Shown here piece after piece: positions 33,481 to 46,663 of a stretch of DNA of 64,000 nucleotides. Source of the DNA: Nymphaea colorata. Lineage: Eukaryota; Streptophyta; Magnoliopsida; Nymphaeales; Nymphaeaceae. Each line of letters starts with the position of its first letter. Position 1 is the first letter of the stretch. The stretch covers positions 14,077,354 to 14,141,353 of the forward strand of contig NC_045142.1 of NCBI RefSeq assembly GCF_008831285.2, written 5' to 3'. The translations under genes and the position numbers were made by a program. The notes under the pieces were generated by a model. The model saw only the letters and a list, made by a program, of their open reading frames with translations. It ran no database searches and was not told where the DNA came from.

Positions 33481-33481
33481 A

Positions 33482-33733
33482 TTAATGGAAGGAGAAACCC
33501 AGCCCGATTGCATCAGAATGGTTCCTCGTCAAGCAAAGTGTAGCATTTCGGGCCCCCATTGAAGGGACAAGGTATACATCACAGGGTTGGGGCTCCCATG
33601 CATTTTTGTGGTCTACATTATTTTTAGGAATACAGACGAAAGTGGTAAGAACAATATTATTTTGAATATTACCGTTTTCAAGAAAGAAGAACCTCAATGA
33701 ATAGTTGAAGGAAGAAGGTGGACAAGTTAACAT
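33482..33733 (-). pseudogene. Short conserved open frame, unidentified
   Basis: Minus-strand frame with KNNVDHK, PCDVYLVPS and LTRNHSDAIGLGFSFH. The same frame, shorter, is at 61611-61793 with mostly conservative changes. No known family comes to mind; it lacks a clear start and may be an exon fragment carried by the repeat. Confidence 0.25.
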
Positions 33734-33801
33734 ACTCCGTAGGAAAATAAGGTTCCCAGTGATAAATATAATTATAAATATAGATAATTATATATTAAAT
33801 A

Positions 33802-33868
<67 letters not shown>

Positions 33869-34260
33869 TCATTTGAATCTTCTGGATGTTGGATGACTAA
33901 TAGATTTAAAATATGTCACTGATAAACCCATAAACCATTAAAAAAAGTGCCATAAATAAGCACTATTTGATACACTGTTCTAATACAGCTCAATGCTTTA
34001 GCGACCGGTCTTTATTTTTAGTAATAAGACAAGATCTAAGAAATGACAAATTTGAATGTGTGTGTGTATGTGGATTCAAATTTGACGGATGCTAGATATT
34101 GTCATATAGCTCAAAATAAAACATTATTTGCTAAAATATAGACACTGTAGGGGTATTAGCAACGGTTTATGGTTTGTGGTAGTGTTTTTTATAATAGTTT
34201 ATGGTGATTTCAACAACATTTTGTGGTGCTTTCAACCATAGATTTTGAACCTTTTAATTA
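33734..34260. repeat. End of unit A with (TA)n
   Basis: Contains a long (TA)n tract at about 33808-33864 and runs into the unit B start. It matches 61860-62365, the corresponding end of unit B. Confidence 0.8.
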
Positions 34261-36190
34261 CCTAACAACACTGGGCATTCAACATGCTAGAATTCTCCAT
34301 ATAAAAGTACTAGCAATATCTTAAGTAGTTTTAATTTTTATAGGTGAAGACAAGTAGCACCATTGTATGGCGTCTAATGATATTTTAATTTGATTACTAT
34401 AAACTCATGAACAAAATGACTTTGATCATATCTAAAGGGTGCAAAGGATTCCATGTTTGGTTTTAAGTTAGCCTCTTTCAAATGCATGACCCCAAAATAT
34501 TAATTAGCTGACAAGCAAGTTCACAATGATGGGAAACCTCTCACACACACAAGATCAGTGGGAACTTCGTAGCAAAAGTCCTGTATATATGCTGCCAAAA
34601 CACTATGACTGGCTCTAAGGGTAGGCACTGGGCCAGGCACCAGATGGACAATTGGGACTATTTGACCTACTGGCCAGATAAAAAACTCACTGGGATAGCT
34701 AGCCTGGGTTGGGTATTGGGGGCTCGACTTGGCCCAAATACATACCTTTATACTTTTTTTTTTCCACATTATTTGGCATGATGCCAGCAGTCGACTCCCA
34801 TGCAAACTCTTGACATATTCCCAATGGTTTTCAAAAAATTAATAAATGAAAAGTGAAAAGTTTCAAATAAGGATAGATATCGGGTTGAGTACAAGATAAA
34901 CATGAAGTTGATGGTCAAGCCCTGGCCCAATAACTAAACAGAACAGGCTTGGACTGCCAATAAAGGCTTTGGGTCAGCCCAAGCACGGCTTTGTCAAGCC
35001 TTGGTGCAGCCTAATGCTATTCCAGATCTGGTTCACCCACATTCATTTAGGTGAGAGCCAGCTTGCTCGGACCTTACCCAACCCTTTGGCATCCCCACGT
35101 TGGGTTAAACTGTTGATGCCCTCTTTGACCAACTCCAATGATGTCATTGATCGATTCCTCAACAAAGCCAAACTGCAGATGCTGGACTGTAGATGGTCCG
35201 TGTTGGCCCGCAGTTTGAGAGTGAGATCAAGCTGGGAGCTACTTTGTCAATATTTTGGAAATTTCTCTGAATGAAATGTAAAATCAAGTGGAAACTGAAA
35301 GAAACCCTTAAGCACATCTGCGTCTTTTGAAATGGGCGATTGGCGATGAATTGGCTAAATCATGCTTCATTCCAATCACTTGAATAAAGATTGGCTGATT
35401 GCCTCAAGGCACATAGGGCAACTGGGCTGCAAGGCAGTTCATATGCAAGGAATTCAAGGTTTGAATCCTGTGGCCGCTGCACATTCTAGTGTGTTATTTC
35501 TCTTGTCTGCAAACCATGGCAAGAACAACATTCGAGTTGAACGATGTACAGTACATCCACCTTGGTGGTTTTATGAATAAGAGAGTTTCTTTAAGTAAAC
35601 ATAAATAAATAAGTAAATATTAGCCGATTTGTATAACACTTTGGATCAACCCAAGCCAAGCCCCTACAATTCAAGTCGGCTGATTCCAACCAACTTTTAC
35701 AAGAGAAAAACAGAATGTGAGAGTATGAAGAATTAAAGTACCATTAAGGCGGATTGATAAGTATTACAATAGGCAACTCCTATTTATCAAGAATGATGCA
35801 GGAACATGTGGGCTTGTCTGGGCAATTGCCCACACAGGCACACAGAAATTATTAGTTTACTTGCTAAAGCTCCGTAGCTATTTTGCTGATTAGCATATGG
35901 CATCCCTCGGCCACTGATTTTCTGAAGGGCCTGCCTGTCAGCACTGAATATCTTGGTTTGCCACCGACGAGTAACTGTGTTTTGTGGCGACCCATTCAAA
36001 CTGCGAACCGATGAGGTCGGTCCTTTTCCTTTGGAAAAACTGTGGAGTCAATGGCTGCTCATCGTGTTTGAGAAGTCCTGGATTTCTCAAAACGCAATCA
36101 GGGCAGGCCCGTCCAAGAAACTGGGCTCGATCCATCGATGTCCAGCCGTGCTCTTCAGATGGCCGGACCACCATGTAACTTCTTCTTGAT
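34261..36190. repeat. Start of tandem unit B
   Basis: Matches 62366-63895 (unit C) closely and 27-277 (unit A) at its beginning. Unit C lacks 35779-36238 of this block. Contains a SINE at 35401-35618. No protein gene seen; the open frames at 34521-34805 and 35938-36243 are not conserved. Confidence 0.85.
35401..35618 (+). mobile_element. tRNA-derived SINE
   Basis: About 218 bp with an A-box-like TAGGGCAACTGGG (35414-35426) and B-box GGTTTGAATCC (35458-35468), spaced about 31 bp apart as in tRNA promoters, and an A-rich tail ending AAACATAAATAAATAAG. The flanks carry an imperfect target duplication, ATTGGCTGATT (35390-35400) and ATTAGCCGATT (35619-35629). The unit C copy is 63524-63742. Confidence 0.6.
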
Positions 36191-36874
36191 TGATGTTTAA
36201 TACTTATATGCTTCCTACTGAGGCATTCTTCTAGGTCATGCACACAGACCTCACGTCGGCTAACAACGCTGGATGCAATGGTTTAGGCTACTTGTCAAAG
36301 AAAGAAAAATGTGACCCATGGATGCAAAGGAAATCTGACACAAGAATATTCCATGCATTTCTCTCTCTCTAATAGCCCACATCGTCCATTAATCTTCCTA
36401 CCATCCTTAAGAGCTGTTTTAGAATAAAGAAACAAATCAGGCTAAATCAGAAAGCGAGAGAGAGAGAGAGAGAGAAAGGGTGGTGACAGTTGCTCAAGAA
36501 GAGGCAGTGAGTGGAGAGCGTTCAGCTGAGTTTGGGTAGATTGAGTTGAGTGCCCAGTTAAGGGTACCCAAAGTACATACCCAAGAGTAAGCAGACATTT
36601 TAGTAATTTTCAAAAGGTATGTCCTTTATAGTTTTTTTTTTTTACTTCCACTTTTGTCTTCCCAATTTTTTTTTGGTGTAAATTGGGACTATTTTCATCA
36701 TAACCAGTTCACAAAATTTTTTGCATTTGTATGACACATATATAACCAGGTTTAGAGTTCAGGTGGACATGGGACAACGTGAACATATTTGTAATAATGT
36801 AACAACAATAATGAAAGGAGAATACCCAGTCCAAGAAAAGGTATTATAGAAAAGACATATCTTCAAAGAAGAGG

Positions 36875-36905
<31 letters not shown>

Positions 36906-37430
36906 TGCATGTATGTATGAAAGAGTTAAAAAGTCTAAAATAAACATCATTTTATTAAAAAATTCAAAAGTACCCCAACTCCATCTTTTTTCCACTGCAT
37001 ACTTGTGCGTTCGGATGTGCACGCAACTCAATCTCATATCGGGGCTTCGGGTCTGCAGGCGGTGGAGAGAAGAAATTGCACTTTGGCCACCATTATTGTC
37101 ATGGGATATCGCATGTTGATTTCTCAATCGATGCGATGCTGTGGATGAGATATCACTTTAAAAAATCTGAAATTGGATCTCGAATTGATGGACTAGCATT
37201 TGCTTATCCATCTATAGGAACAAGTTTTCTCAGACATCTTAGACTTAACTTCTTGCTTAAGTGGGCATCCGATATACTTCTGCTGACGTATGTGGAGGGC
37301 TACATATCTATATGATCCAATATATTGCATGCCCCAAGGTCCGATGTGTATAGGTTAAAAGTGAAAACTGGAAGGACTGCACTTTCTTAGGCATGAAGTA
37401 ACATAAAGCACCCATCTAAATAGATCTGTT
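36191..37430. repeat. Repeat X, copy 2
   Basis: Diverged from the copies at 4240 and 41915. Landmarks GGTTTAGGCTACTTGTCAAAG, GA run near 36458, CCAATATATTGCATGCC. (TA)n at 36881-36906. No gene seen. Confidence 0.7.
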
Positions 37431-38865
37431 TTCTCTTCTTCATGGTTCATAGCTGTTATGTGTTCTTTTTTGTCACTTTCTGGTTTTCAATCTTTTTCAT
37501 TGGAGGAAAGAGATCCAGGGAAATTGTGTATAGTCACTCACGCTCGGTTAGACTTCTGATAAGCATCCCCCATTTTGTCTACCTATTTAGTGGTTGTTCT
37601 TATTATGAAAACTGTATGAGTGTCCCTGCTGCCAAATGATTCCTTAAAAGTAGTGGAGCCGCATTGCGGATTTTGTAAGCAATTTCCAGTACCAGTCATT
37701 GATACTTCTTTTTTTTAAATTTTTTTTATATACCTTAAATTTGAAAGTTAAACTAATACTACCCCCAGTCAGAAATTTGGCTTTGCTACTACCCCTTTAG
37801 GGTTCTATTTTTCTTCAGATTGATCTCTAGCTGAAAACCATTTTGGTGATTTTTGAACTCTGGTTAGTTTGAAGGCGTGAAGCGTAGATTCTCCATCCAA
37901 CATGCACCAAACTCCACAAGTTAGTGATGTACTCCATATTTTGGTGATTGATTATAACCTTGCTTAGCTTATCTTGCAATCAAGTTGAGGAGTTACCATG
38001 TTCTAAGTTTAAACTATATAGTTTTCCAGTACCTAACAAAAATTCTTGTATAATAATGTAATTGCACTGCATGAACTTCCGGCAGCCACTGCTTGTCAAA
38101 TCAAATAGGTTTTTGTGTTCTGAAACTGTCGAGGGAGCCCCTCGTTCTATTCATGAGACATCAAATAGGTAATTAAATATACAAATGACAGTAATTAATC
38201 CACTTTCTATGTCATAATTTATAGATACCAAGATTGGAACATCTTGCCAGGGGACTTGCGGTGGCTGGTGACATTAGCTAGTGATATAACAAGTTCTTGC
38301 GTCATTTACCGGGGATTGCATGCAACTTTTTGTGTTTTCTGCATCCTTCAACACAATCCAAGCAATTTTAAGTAATAGCGTTTGAATATTCTTGTGTTGA
38401 AGAATTCCAATAACCATTTGATCAATAAGAGAGACATCTTAACGTATTCCTTAGGTAACCACAATAAGTGGTGAACATGCTGTAAGAAGGCAAGTATTGA
38501 AGCGAAGTGTGGGTTGCTGTGCACCATTGCCCTGCAACAGTATTGTTGAGACGATGCTGGACCTAGTCACTGTCACATCATAGTCCCCACATCAGACCCA
38601 GGTCGGTGACTCAAGTTCCCTTGAGCCAAAAAGTCTTGGCTCCACCACTAAAGAAGGGTTTGAGATCATAAGTTGGCGGGCTAGCGTGAAATTATTCATG
38701 TCATGAGGAAGCAATTTTTTGAAAGGTCATAGTAATTTTGCTTTCCTGGGCCACCCTACATCCTTTGATGGGATATTCATATGATCCATCTATTGAACAA
38801 GTTGACTGGAAAATAAACGAATGTCATCATACTTTAAACTTGTTTAAGGGTAATTACAATGGCTG
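37431..38865. repeat. Repeat Y, longest copy, with MITE-2
   Basis: Most complete Y copy. Contains MITE-2 at 38492-38650, ending CTTGGCTCCACCACTA. No gene seen. Confidence 0.7.
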
Positions 38866-39108
38866 ATTAACAACTGATTTGCACGATCATTTCTGAATAT
38901 TCAAGTGATTCAAAGATGAACCTCCACAGCTGGATGGTTATTTGTTTGTTTGGTGTTGATAAAAAACATCACAAAAGATGCATTTGCAACAATCAATTGC
39001 TTGACCATGGTTTTCAATTATGGAATCCAACTTTCATGGCAGTTTTTAACAATACAAAATAACCATCCGAGCACAGAAATAGCTGCCTAATTTCAAGACA
39101 CACACGCA

Positions 39109-39165
<57 letters not shown>

Positions 39166-39830
39166 GCTTTGTTTGATGCTTCTAGTATGTTTTCTATCTG
39201 GGAAGATGCCTAACCCAACAAATAACAAACATTATCTAAGTCTACAGATGACCTTGCTCAATTATATGTGTAAACTAGTCATGATTCATTATTTATTTTG
39301 TGACAATGAAATAAGAACATTTTATTTAGGATTTACCATCACAGAGGCTGATTCTGTTGAATTTCAATGAACCTGCAACTGTGGGACACTTGACACAGAA
39401 TTGGCTCTAGGGATGAAATACCCCTCTTGTTGAGCGGTAGGATGAAATACTCCTCTTGCTCACTGGGCACAAGGGAAGATCTCTATAGAGTGTACTTATT
39501 TTTTGAATTGGTTCAGTCTTAACACAAAAAATATGGTCGATTGAATGCTAGTTGGGTCTGGCTCATGGCAAACATTGGCCAAAGAAACACTCGATTTATG
39601 AGTCATTTGACCCAAATCATGAAAATGTTTAATTGATAACATATTTTTTCTGGACTTATTAAGAAAGAAAATGATGGCTATTAATTACCAGACCCTTCAA
39701 GATTTTATCATCTAGCTAGCCCTAGTCCAGCTTCATCCACATTTTCTTGTCATTTTGTGCTTTCCCAGCGTGCAAATCAAAATAAAGTTCTTAATTAAAT
39801 GTTAGAATTAATCATCATTAAAATAATTTC
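38866..39830. repeat. Repeat Z, copy 4
   Basis: Counterpart of 1020-1920. Contains MITE-1 at 38932-39068 and a long (TA)n at 39113-39161. Confidence 0.8.
38932..39068. mobile_element. MITE-1 copy
   Basis: GGATGGTTATTTGTTTGTTT at the left and ACAAAATAACCATCC at the right; 137 bp. Confidence 0.6.
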
Positions 39831-40440
39831 TATTTGAACTACAACTTGAAAACAACTTGGATTTCTATCACCCCATGTATCTACAATTTATTGCCTTCTG
39901 CACCAAATTTCCTCCTCCTCCCCATGAGACTCTGTCAATTCTTCACATGGAACAACCTCCCAGATAGTAGCAGCTTTATTTCCCTGTTCAATTTTTGCCA
40001 GTGCCCTAGACAACTTCTCTTGAGGCTCTTAATTCTGTTGAACAAATTTGGCCACCTGGTTATTATTCAATCTCATAAGACAATACTTGCAACTGTAGGA
40101 AACTTAATTTGAAGAAAGAAACAATATTGTAAAAGCAGTATCATATCACTTATGGATCGGGCTAACCTATACATGTATGGTAACATATTGTAAATTTATT
40201 TTTGTAATGCATTCACAATTAAAAAAAAAAGTAGCGATAAATTCTGATAAAACCAAGAAAAATGTTTCCTATATAAAACAACTTATCACAATATTATACA
40301 CATTATAAAAATTCACAAATCTTCATCTACAGACATAATAATGATAAGATATGATAAACATGATAAAACTTGAGGTCTTAAAGACTTTTACAATAAACTT
40401 TTTACTATTTTTACATCATATTATCAAACATTTATAATAT
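39831..40440. other. Unit B-only stretch, no assigned gene
   Basis: No counterpart in unit A, where about 1910-2570 is different sequence. A minus-strand frame around 39960-40030 is open for a short stretch but has no recognisable motif. The rest is AT-rich. Confidence 0.5.
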
Positions 40441-40469
40441 GCAACAAAAACCAACAGACCTCTTACAAC

Positions 40470-40513
<44 letters not shown>

Positions 40514-40974
40514 TACTTGGATCACAAACTAAAGCCAACAGAGCTCTTACATCATATATATACATATATGTATATATATATATATGCAGACACACACGCA
40601 CTACTTCGATCACAAACAAAAACCAACACACCTCTTATATTTGTGTTAAAAAGTGTTCTGAACAAAATATGAATCTCCTAATGTCTTCATTTTAAACACT
40701 AATTTAATCTAAACAATGTTTAAGTTCAAATTACTTTTATAAAAAAAAGTATTTTTTTTACTATTAAAATTTTGATGTTATCAGTGCCGTTCCTTTTTTA
40801 ATAATTATGGTATATTAATAAAATAAAAAATAATTAACTTAATGTATGTTTATCACCAAATATATTTTAAGATAGTGGTAAGTTATAAAGAAAAGAAATT
40901 TTAATAGGCCCGGCTTCTGTACCTTACCTAAGTGGTATGTTATTTATATATACATATATATGCACATGCACACA

Positions 40975-41034
<60 letters not shown>

Positions 41035-41430
41035 ATGAAACTAAAAACATCCAAAGAGTAATGGAAGCCACAGTACAACTCAAAAAAAAAAGGATGAAAC
41101 AAAAGAAAATAGAAGCAGTGGAGAAGAAGAGAGGAACCAATCCGACAGCGAGAAATCCCTTAGGATAGCTAAAAGCTCCATTCTTAGGGTTTGCAATAAG
41201 TGGTGGAAAACAAAACGCGCTTTAGGAAAAAAGACTTAATTGGGAATGATCCAAATCTTCCACCAGAAAATACAAAACCATGTATGCCAACTTCAAATAC
41301 AGATGGCACATGGATCTAAAACTTCAGTTTAAAGGAATTAGACATTTTCCTCTTGTTGACAAATCTAGCACAGCTCTATGTTACAGAAATTTCCTAATAG
41401 CCATTGGTCAGCAAAACTAACCAAAATATC
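40441..41430. repeat. Dispersed module with TA/CA and (GA)n tracts
   Basis: Counterpart of 2580-3400 and 19900-20755. Contains CA/TA arrays at 40469-40512 and 40554-40585 and a long (GA)n at 40979-41028, which is absent from the unit A copy. A frame made by the GA array is an artefact. Confidence 0.8.
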
Positions 41431-41820
41431 TTGGTCCGTTTCTTGTGAAGTTACATCATGTTTTGCATGTCTCCATTTATTTTGTAGCTCTAAAACAATT
41501 AATGACGTCGACTTTTCTCTATATGCCACAGCTTTCTTAAACTCCAAATCTGTCAACCCTAAAAGGTCACTGCTCTTCCCTATCAAGCTGTAGCAGGATG
41601 TCCCCAGCACGGATTTTCTGTGAGTTCTCAAAAGCAACAACGTAGCAATGTCTTCTAGGTGATTGTCACCTCAATCCATCAAAAGATGCATTTGCAATGA
41701 TCAGTTGCTTGACCATGGTTTTAAATAATGGAATAAAATTTTTACAGAAGTTTTAATGATACAAAACAACCATTTGAGCACAAAAATATCTGCCCAATTT
41801 CAATATACACACACACACAC

Positions 41821-41859
<39 letters not shown>

Positions 41860-43935
41860 ACACACCTTAATTAGGTCGTCATGCCACACACCTTAATTAG
41901 GTCAAAGATGCATCACTCAGATGTTTTGAGGCATTCTTTTAGGTGATGCACAGAGACCTCATGCAGGTGTGCACCTCTAACAACACTGGTTTAGGCTACT
42001 TGTCAAAGAAAGAAAAATCTGACAGACGAATATTCCATGCATGACTCTTTTTCTGTCCACATCTTTTGTTAATCTTTCCACCTTAAGAGCTGTTCGAGAA
42101 TAAAAAAACAAATCAGGCCAAATCAGAGAGAGCGAGAGAGAGAGAGAAAGAGGGTGATCACATTTGCTCATGATGAGAGCAATGAGTGGAGAGCGTTCAG
42201 CTGAGTTTGGGTGGACATGGGCCAACACGAACATATTTGCATTAATAAAACAGAAGAGCGTGTCTGGTCCAAGAAGGTACTCTATATAGAGAAGATATAT
42301 CTTGTAAGAAAAAGATGACAAAGAAGATTGATTATATATATATATATATATATATATCCTGTAGAAACGGGTTGTCAAAACAGGTTATATGTAAAAAAAT
42401 TGTGTATATGGGTACTTAATGACCAAAATATCTCTTTTTATAGTAGAAAAGGAACATTTTAAAAGGGTAAAAAAGGTTATGAAAAAATTTAAAAGTGTAA
42501 AATAGACATAGTATGCCATTAAAAAATTCAGAAATAACCCAACCTTCATCTTTTTTCCTATGATATTGTATACTTGTGGATCCACAGAAGTGTGCTGCAG
42601 CTTGATCTCATATCTCATATCGGGCATTGACCAGTTCCACAGATTCAAGTGGCCGAAGAAGAAGAAAGAGGAGAGTGGGTTGGTGGAGGAGGAGAAACTG
42701 CACTTTAAACACCAGCATTGTCATGGGATGTCGCTCGTCGATTTCTTCAATCGATGCGGCTTGAGTTTTCGACACTGAAGGTCAACAGTGAAGCTCTCTC
42801 TAAAGAACGTAGGTGACCTTAGACTTAATTTCTTGCTTAGGTGGGCATTTGAGATCATTTTAGTGACGTACGTGGAGGGCTATATATCTATATGATCCAA
42901 TATATTGCATGCCTAAGGTGTGATTTGTACAAGTGAAAAGTGAAAACTGGAAGGAAAGTACCTCTAACATCACAAAGCACCCATCTAAATATGCTTTCTA
43001 TATCAAAATTTTATCCCTCTATACATATCATTCTTGCAGCCAAAACAATACCAAGAGCCAAATTTTTCATTATAACTCGTGACCATTGAAAGTTGATCAA
43101 ACAAACTGATGGTCGCTAACATCATCTCTAAGAACTGATCGCCTTTTAACCAATACTTCTGGCTCAAACCGGACTGTTGCTTTAATGCCCATGTTTTTCT
43201 TTTTCTTTTTTATTTATTATCACAAAAATTCTAATAAGAGTATAGGCTATAATTGGTAGATTCAATAACTGATAAAAATAGTTGAAACTGTCCACTATAT
43301 CCTAAAGGGGGCAGTCATGGAAAGAAATCAATGGCTTACCAAATATATACCCTGGTAGAAGTGGTAACTGAAAATATTAAAAGAAATAAATATGAGAAGC
43401 CTTCCTGAGAAAAATCATTTGTGGGTGTTGCTCACCATGTATTGGCCTTATTTAACCCCATACCTCAGGTTCCAATTTGCTGCAGCCATAGGGGGAAGGG
43501 TTCCAGCAGTTAGAAATTAGGAAAAAGTCAAAACAAACCCTTGTTTTCCTGCATCTCGGGGTGAAGATCAAGATCAAAGAGGCACAGGTCCACGTGACTG
43601 TTATCCGCAGCTTGGAGGATCAAGAAAGCCAAGGAGCTAGGGTGCTGACAGTAAAAAATCAGGGGCTGTACAGTTAGAGAGACCATGGTAAGTGTTATAA
43701 AGTTTCTTTTATAAATAATCTATATAGGTAGGTATATATATATGTATAAAGCAAGGAGAATTCTACTTGGTGGGGCTGAAATGATACATGTAAATGCATG
43801 TTTTACAAGAAAATCGTGTTACACTGCCTTGGAACGCAGCCTTCTTGGCAGACTGAATTGATTGCAGCATAGAGCAATAAGGTATGGGAATACTCAGCTA
43901 TGAGTGCAGCATGTAGCCCTTGTACTTTTTTTGCT

Positions 43936-43975
<40 letters not shown>

Positions 43976-44389
43976 TATACCTACCTATATATTTACGCGA
44001 ATCTATGTTTACGTGCCTAGATATGAATAGATGTGTGAAGTGTTATATTCTGGAAATGATACACAACACTCTTAGACTTAGACATCTCTGATTGCCTAAA
44101 AATAAATATATATATGCATGTATGAGGTGTAATTACCTGTGTGCAGAAAAATAAATGGGTATTTTTAGGGTAATACATGTGCTGTTTGTGAAAGAATATA
44201 TATAATGTGGTACTATGTTCATAATATAGCTATATGAAGCACACTGTGACACCCTTGTGCTGGAATTGTCTGTAACATGTGTTTCTAGTTCCATGAAGGT
44301 TTAAGTATGCTGAAATTGATGGTATGTGCACATGAAAGTAAATTGGAACCAGTTTGAACTGCTGTGGAACTTGAGGAACTAGGAATGAT
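41431..44389. repeat. Unit B counterpart of 3770-6590
   Basis: Co-linear with unit A, containing repeat X copy 3 (41915-42990), a truncated MITE-1 (41660-41775), and (TA)n tracts at 41823-41857 and 43939-43969. B has a 57-bp block at 43804-43860 that A lacks. No gene is supported. Confidence 0.75.
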
Positions 44390-44476
44390 TCTAGGCAACT
44401 CAATAAGAGGTAAACTCTCTTTTAGCTCATCAATAGGTCTAGACTTAATACATTCAGATCTGGACGACGACTTTAG

Positions 44477-45640
44477 CTAACTTGAAATGTTTGAGGCAGT
44501 AAAAGAGGGACCACAATGAGAGTATAAAAAATTTCTTTCGTCAAAAATAACATGTCTAGATATGATGACATGATTACAGATTGGATTGTAACAAACACAA
44601 CCTTTATGACAGCTGCCATACCCAATGAAGACGCAGGTTTGAGCTTTGGCTTCTAGTTTTGAAGCACGTTTAGGCCCATTCAATGGATAGACGGAACAAC
44701 CAAAGGTTCTTAGATGACTGTATTTGGGAACTTCATGCAGGAGCTTCTCATACGACATCATTTGCAAGTCTGCAAAAGGCAACCTGTTAATAAGAAGAAC
44801 AACAGTTTTAAAATCTTGAAACCAAATTTTTTGTGGCATATTGGCATGAATAATCATGGTGAGTCTCATTTCCACCAGATGCCTATGCTTCCTTTCTACT
44901 ATCTCGTTCTACTGGGATGTGTAAGGGCATGTTATCCATGGATGAATACCTTGATTTTCAAGAAATGTGCTAAATTCTTTGCTCATGAACTATCCTCCTC
45001 CATCTGAATGGAAAATTTTCATTTTTGTTTCAAGTTGACGCTCTACTATGCTTAAAAAGGTTTTAAAACATGGAAGCGTATCACTTTTCTTTGACAAGGG
45101 AAAGATCCATGAGAAGTGAGAGTAGAGGTCAACCACTAAGAAACAATACATGTACCATTCTCGTGAAGCACATGGTGCTGGTCCCCAAATATCAACACGT
45201 AACACTTAAAGAGGTTTGGTTGCATGAAATGAATTTGATATAATCAATGCATTTTTGAAGTTACACCAAATATCTCCTCCTCCATCTGAATGGAAAATGA
45301 ATTTTATGCATTTTTCCAAGCACACATGAAGAACAAAAATCTAATTTATGTCTTTCATCAACAGAAATTAAACCAGCAACTTTCAATCAGTTTAACAACT
45401 GAAAGTGAGCATGTCCTAGATGCAAATGCCATAACTAAATGTCTGAGTAAGAATTTTGAGAAACCAAAGAAGTATTAGCAGTCTTTTATTGATCGTCATC
45501 TCCAATACTGAAAGGATTGCTAGTAGAGTCCTTCCTTTCTCTCGTCCATCTATAGAGTCCTCCTTTCTCAAGTGGCCCTGTGTAAAGAATTTCACCCGTC
45601 TGCATATTCTTAAAAATAAAACCATTAGAGGAAAATTCAA
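44477..45640 (-). pseudogene. Copia integrase, unit B
   Basis: The pieces are VDIWGPAPCAS (first Asp) and HSDGGG (second Asp) at 44990-45205, and the longest open stretch 44477-44875, covering INRLPFADLQ to CVFIGYGSCHKGC. A stop follows HSDGGG and the insertion at 45231-45297 disrupts the zone before the core. Inactive. Confidence 0.85.
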
Positions 45641-46099
45641 TAGAGCATTGGTTGTCTTTGGTGAACTTTGCTACTGACATAAGATTCTTGTGTGCTTTAG
45701 GAGCATGCAAAACATTTTTCAAAACAAAGGATGACGTCTTGCTAGGTAGGTACAACGTTACCTATATTTTTAATTTGCATCTTACTACCATTGCCAACTA
45801 TAATAGAATTAAAACCATGATAAGGAACTTTACCTTGCATATCTTGTTCTGAATTTGTCACATGGTGGGAGGCACCTGTGTCTGGATACCAGGCTGAGTC
45901 TTGAGTATTGCTGACATTTTCTCGGCTACTAGATAGTTTCCACGCCCATGCCCTTGTTCAGCAATAAAGGCAGTGGCAGTGGCTTCAACCTGAGTCATCT
46001 GGGATGAAGAAAGCATTCCAAGTCGTCACTCTTGAGTAATTAACTTATCATATAATTCAGACCATGAAGGCAGATCTTTGAATGCAGTAACTGTGGTAA

Positions 46100-46663
46100 T
46101 AAAAGATTCATATTCGGAATTCAGTCCATTCAAGGTATAGAGAACAAGGTCTGTATCTGAGACAAAGTGTTGTGCACTCTGCTAAGATAATCATGTAAGA
46201 AACTAATGTGTTGAAGGTATTCAGTCTTAGACATTCCTCCCTTTTTTATGTTTTGTAATTCTTTTTTCAGGTGAATAATACGAAGATTATTTTGTGAGGC
46301 ATACTATTTTTAAAGGATGCACCAAGCATCTATAGGCGTGCCAACTCGAACCAGTTGTGACATGACTGGTTGAGTCACAGTGACTTTGATCCAATTTAGT
46401 CCAATTTGGCCTTCATGATACCATAAATCATCAGCAGTATTTTCTTGTGTGTGTGCTTCATCAAGAAATTCAGGTGGAGCAGAACATATTCCATTAACAT
46501 ACCTGATCAAATTTTGACTTTTCATTACATTTTCAATTTGAGAACGCCAGAGAAGATAATTTGATCGATCAAGCTTGACTGAAACCAAACTTAAGAAAGC
46601 ATTCCATTGTGAACCTGGTGGAGTAGAAGTGCGAGGAGCGTTAGATGAGGACAATGCAGCCAT
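46100..46663 (-). pseudogene. Copia gag, unit B
   Basis: Starts at ATG 46663 (MAALSSSNAPRTSTPP) with LDRSNYLLWRSQIENVM. Frame broken near 46305 by a stop, with the rest of the domain recognisable to about 46040. Confidence 0.85.

Noticed and set aside
35458-35468. Possible tRNA gene at the B-box
   Set aside because: The surrounding sequence does not fold as a full cloverleaf by eye and has an A-rich tail and flanking duplication, so a SINE fits better.
40932-41168. Glu/Arg-rich open frame across the (GA)n array
   Set aside because: A product of the dinucleotide run; the array is absent from unit A.
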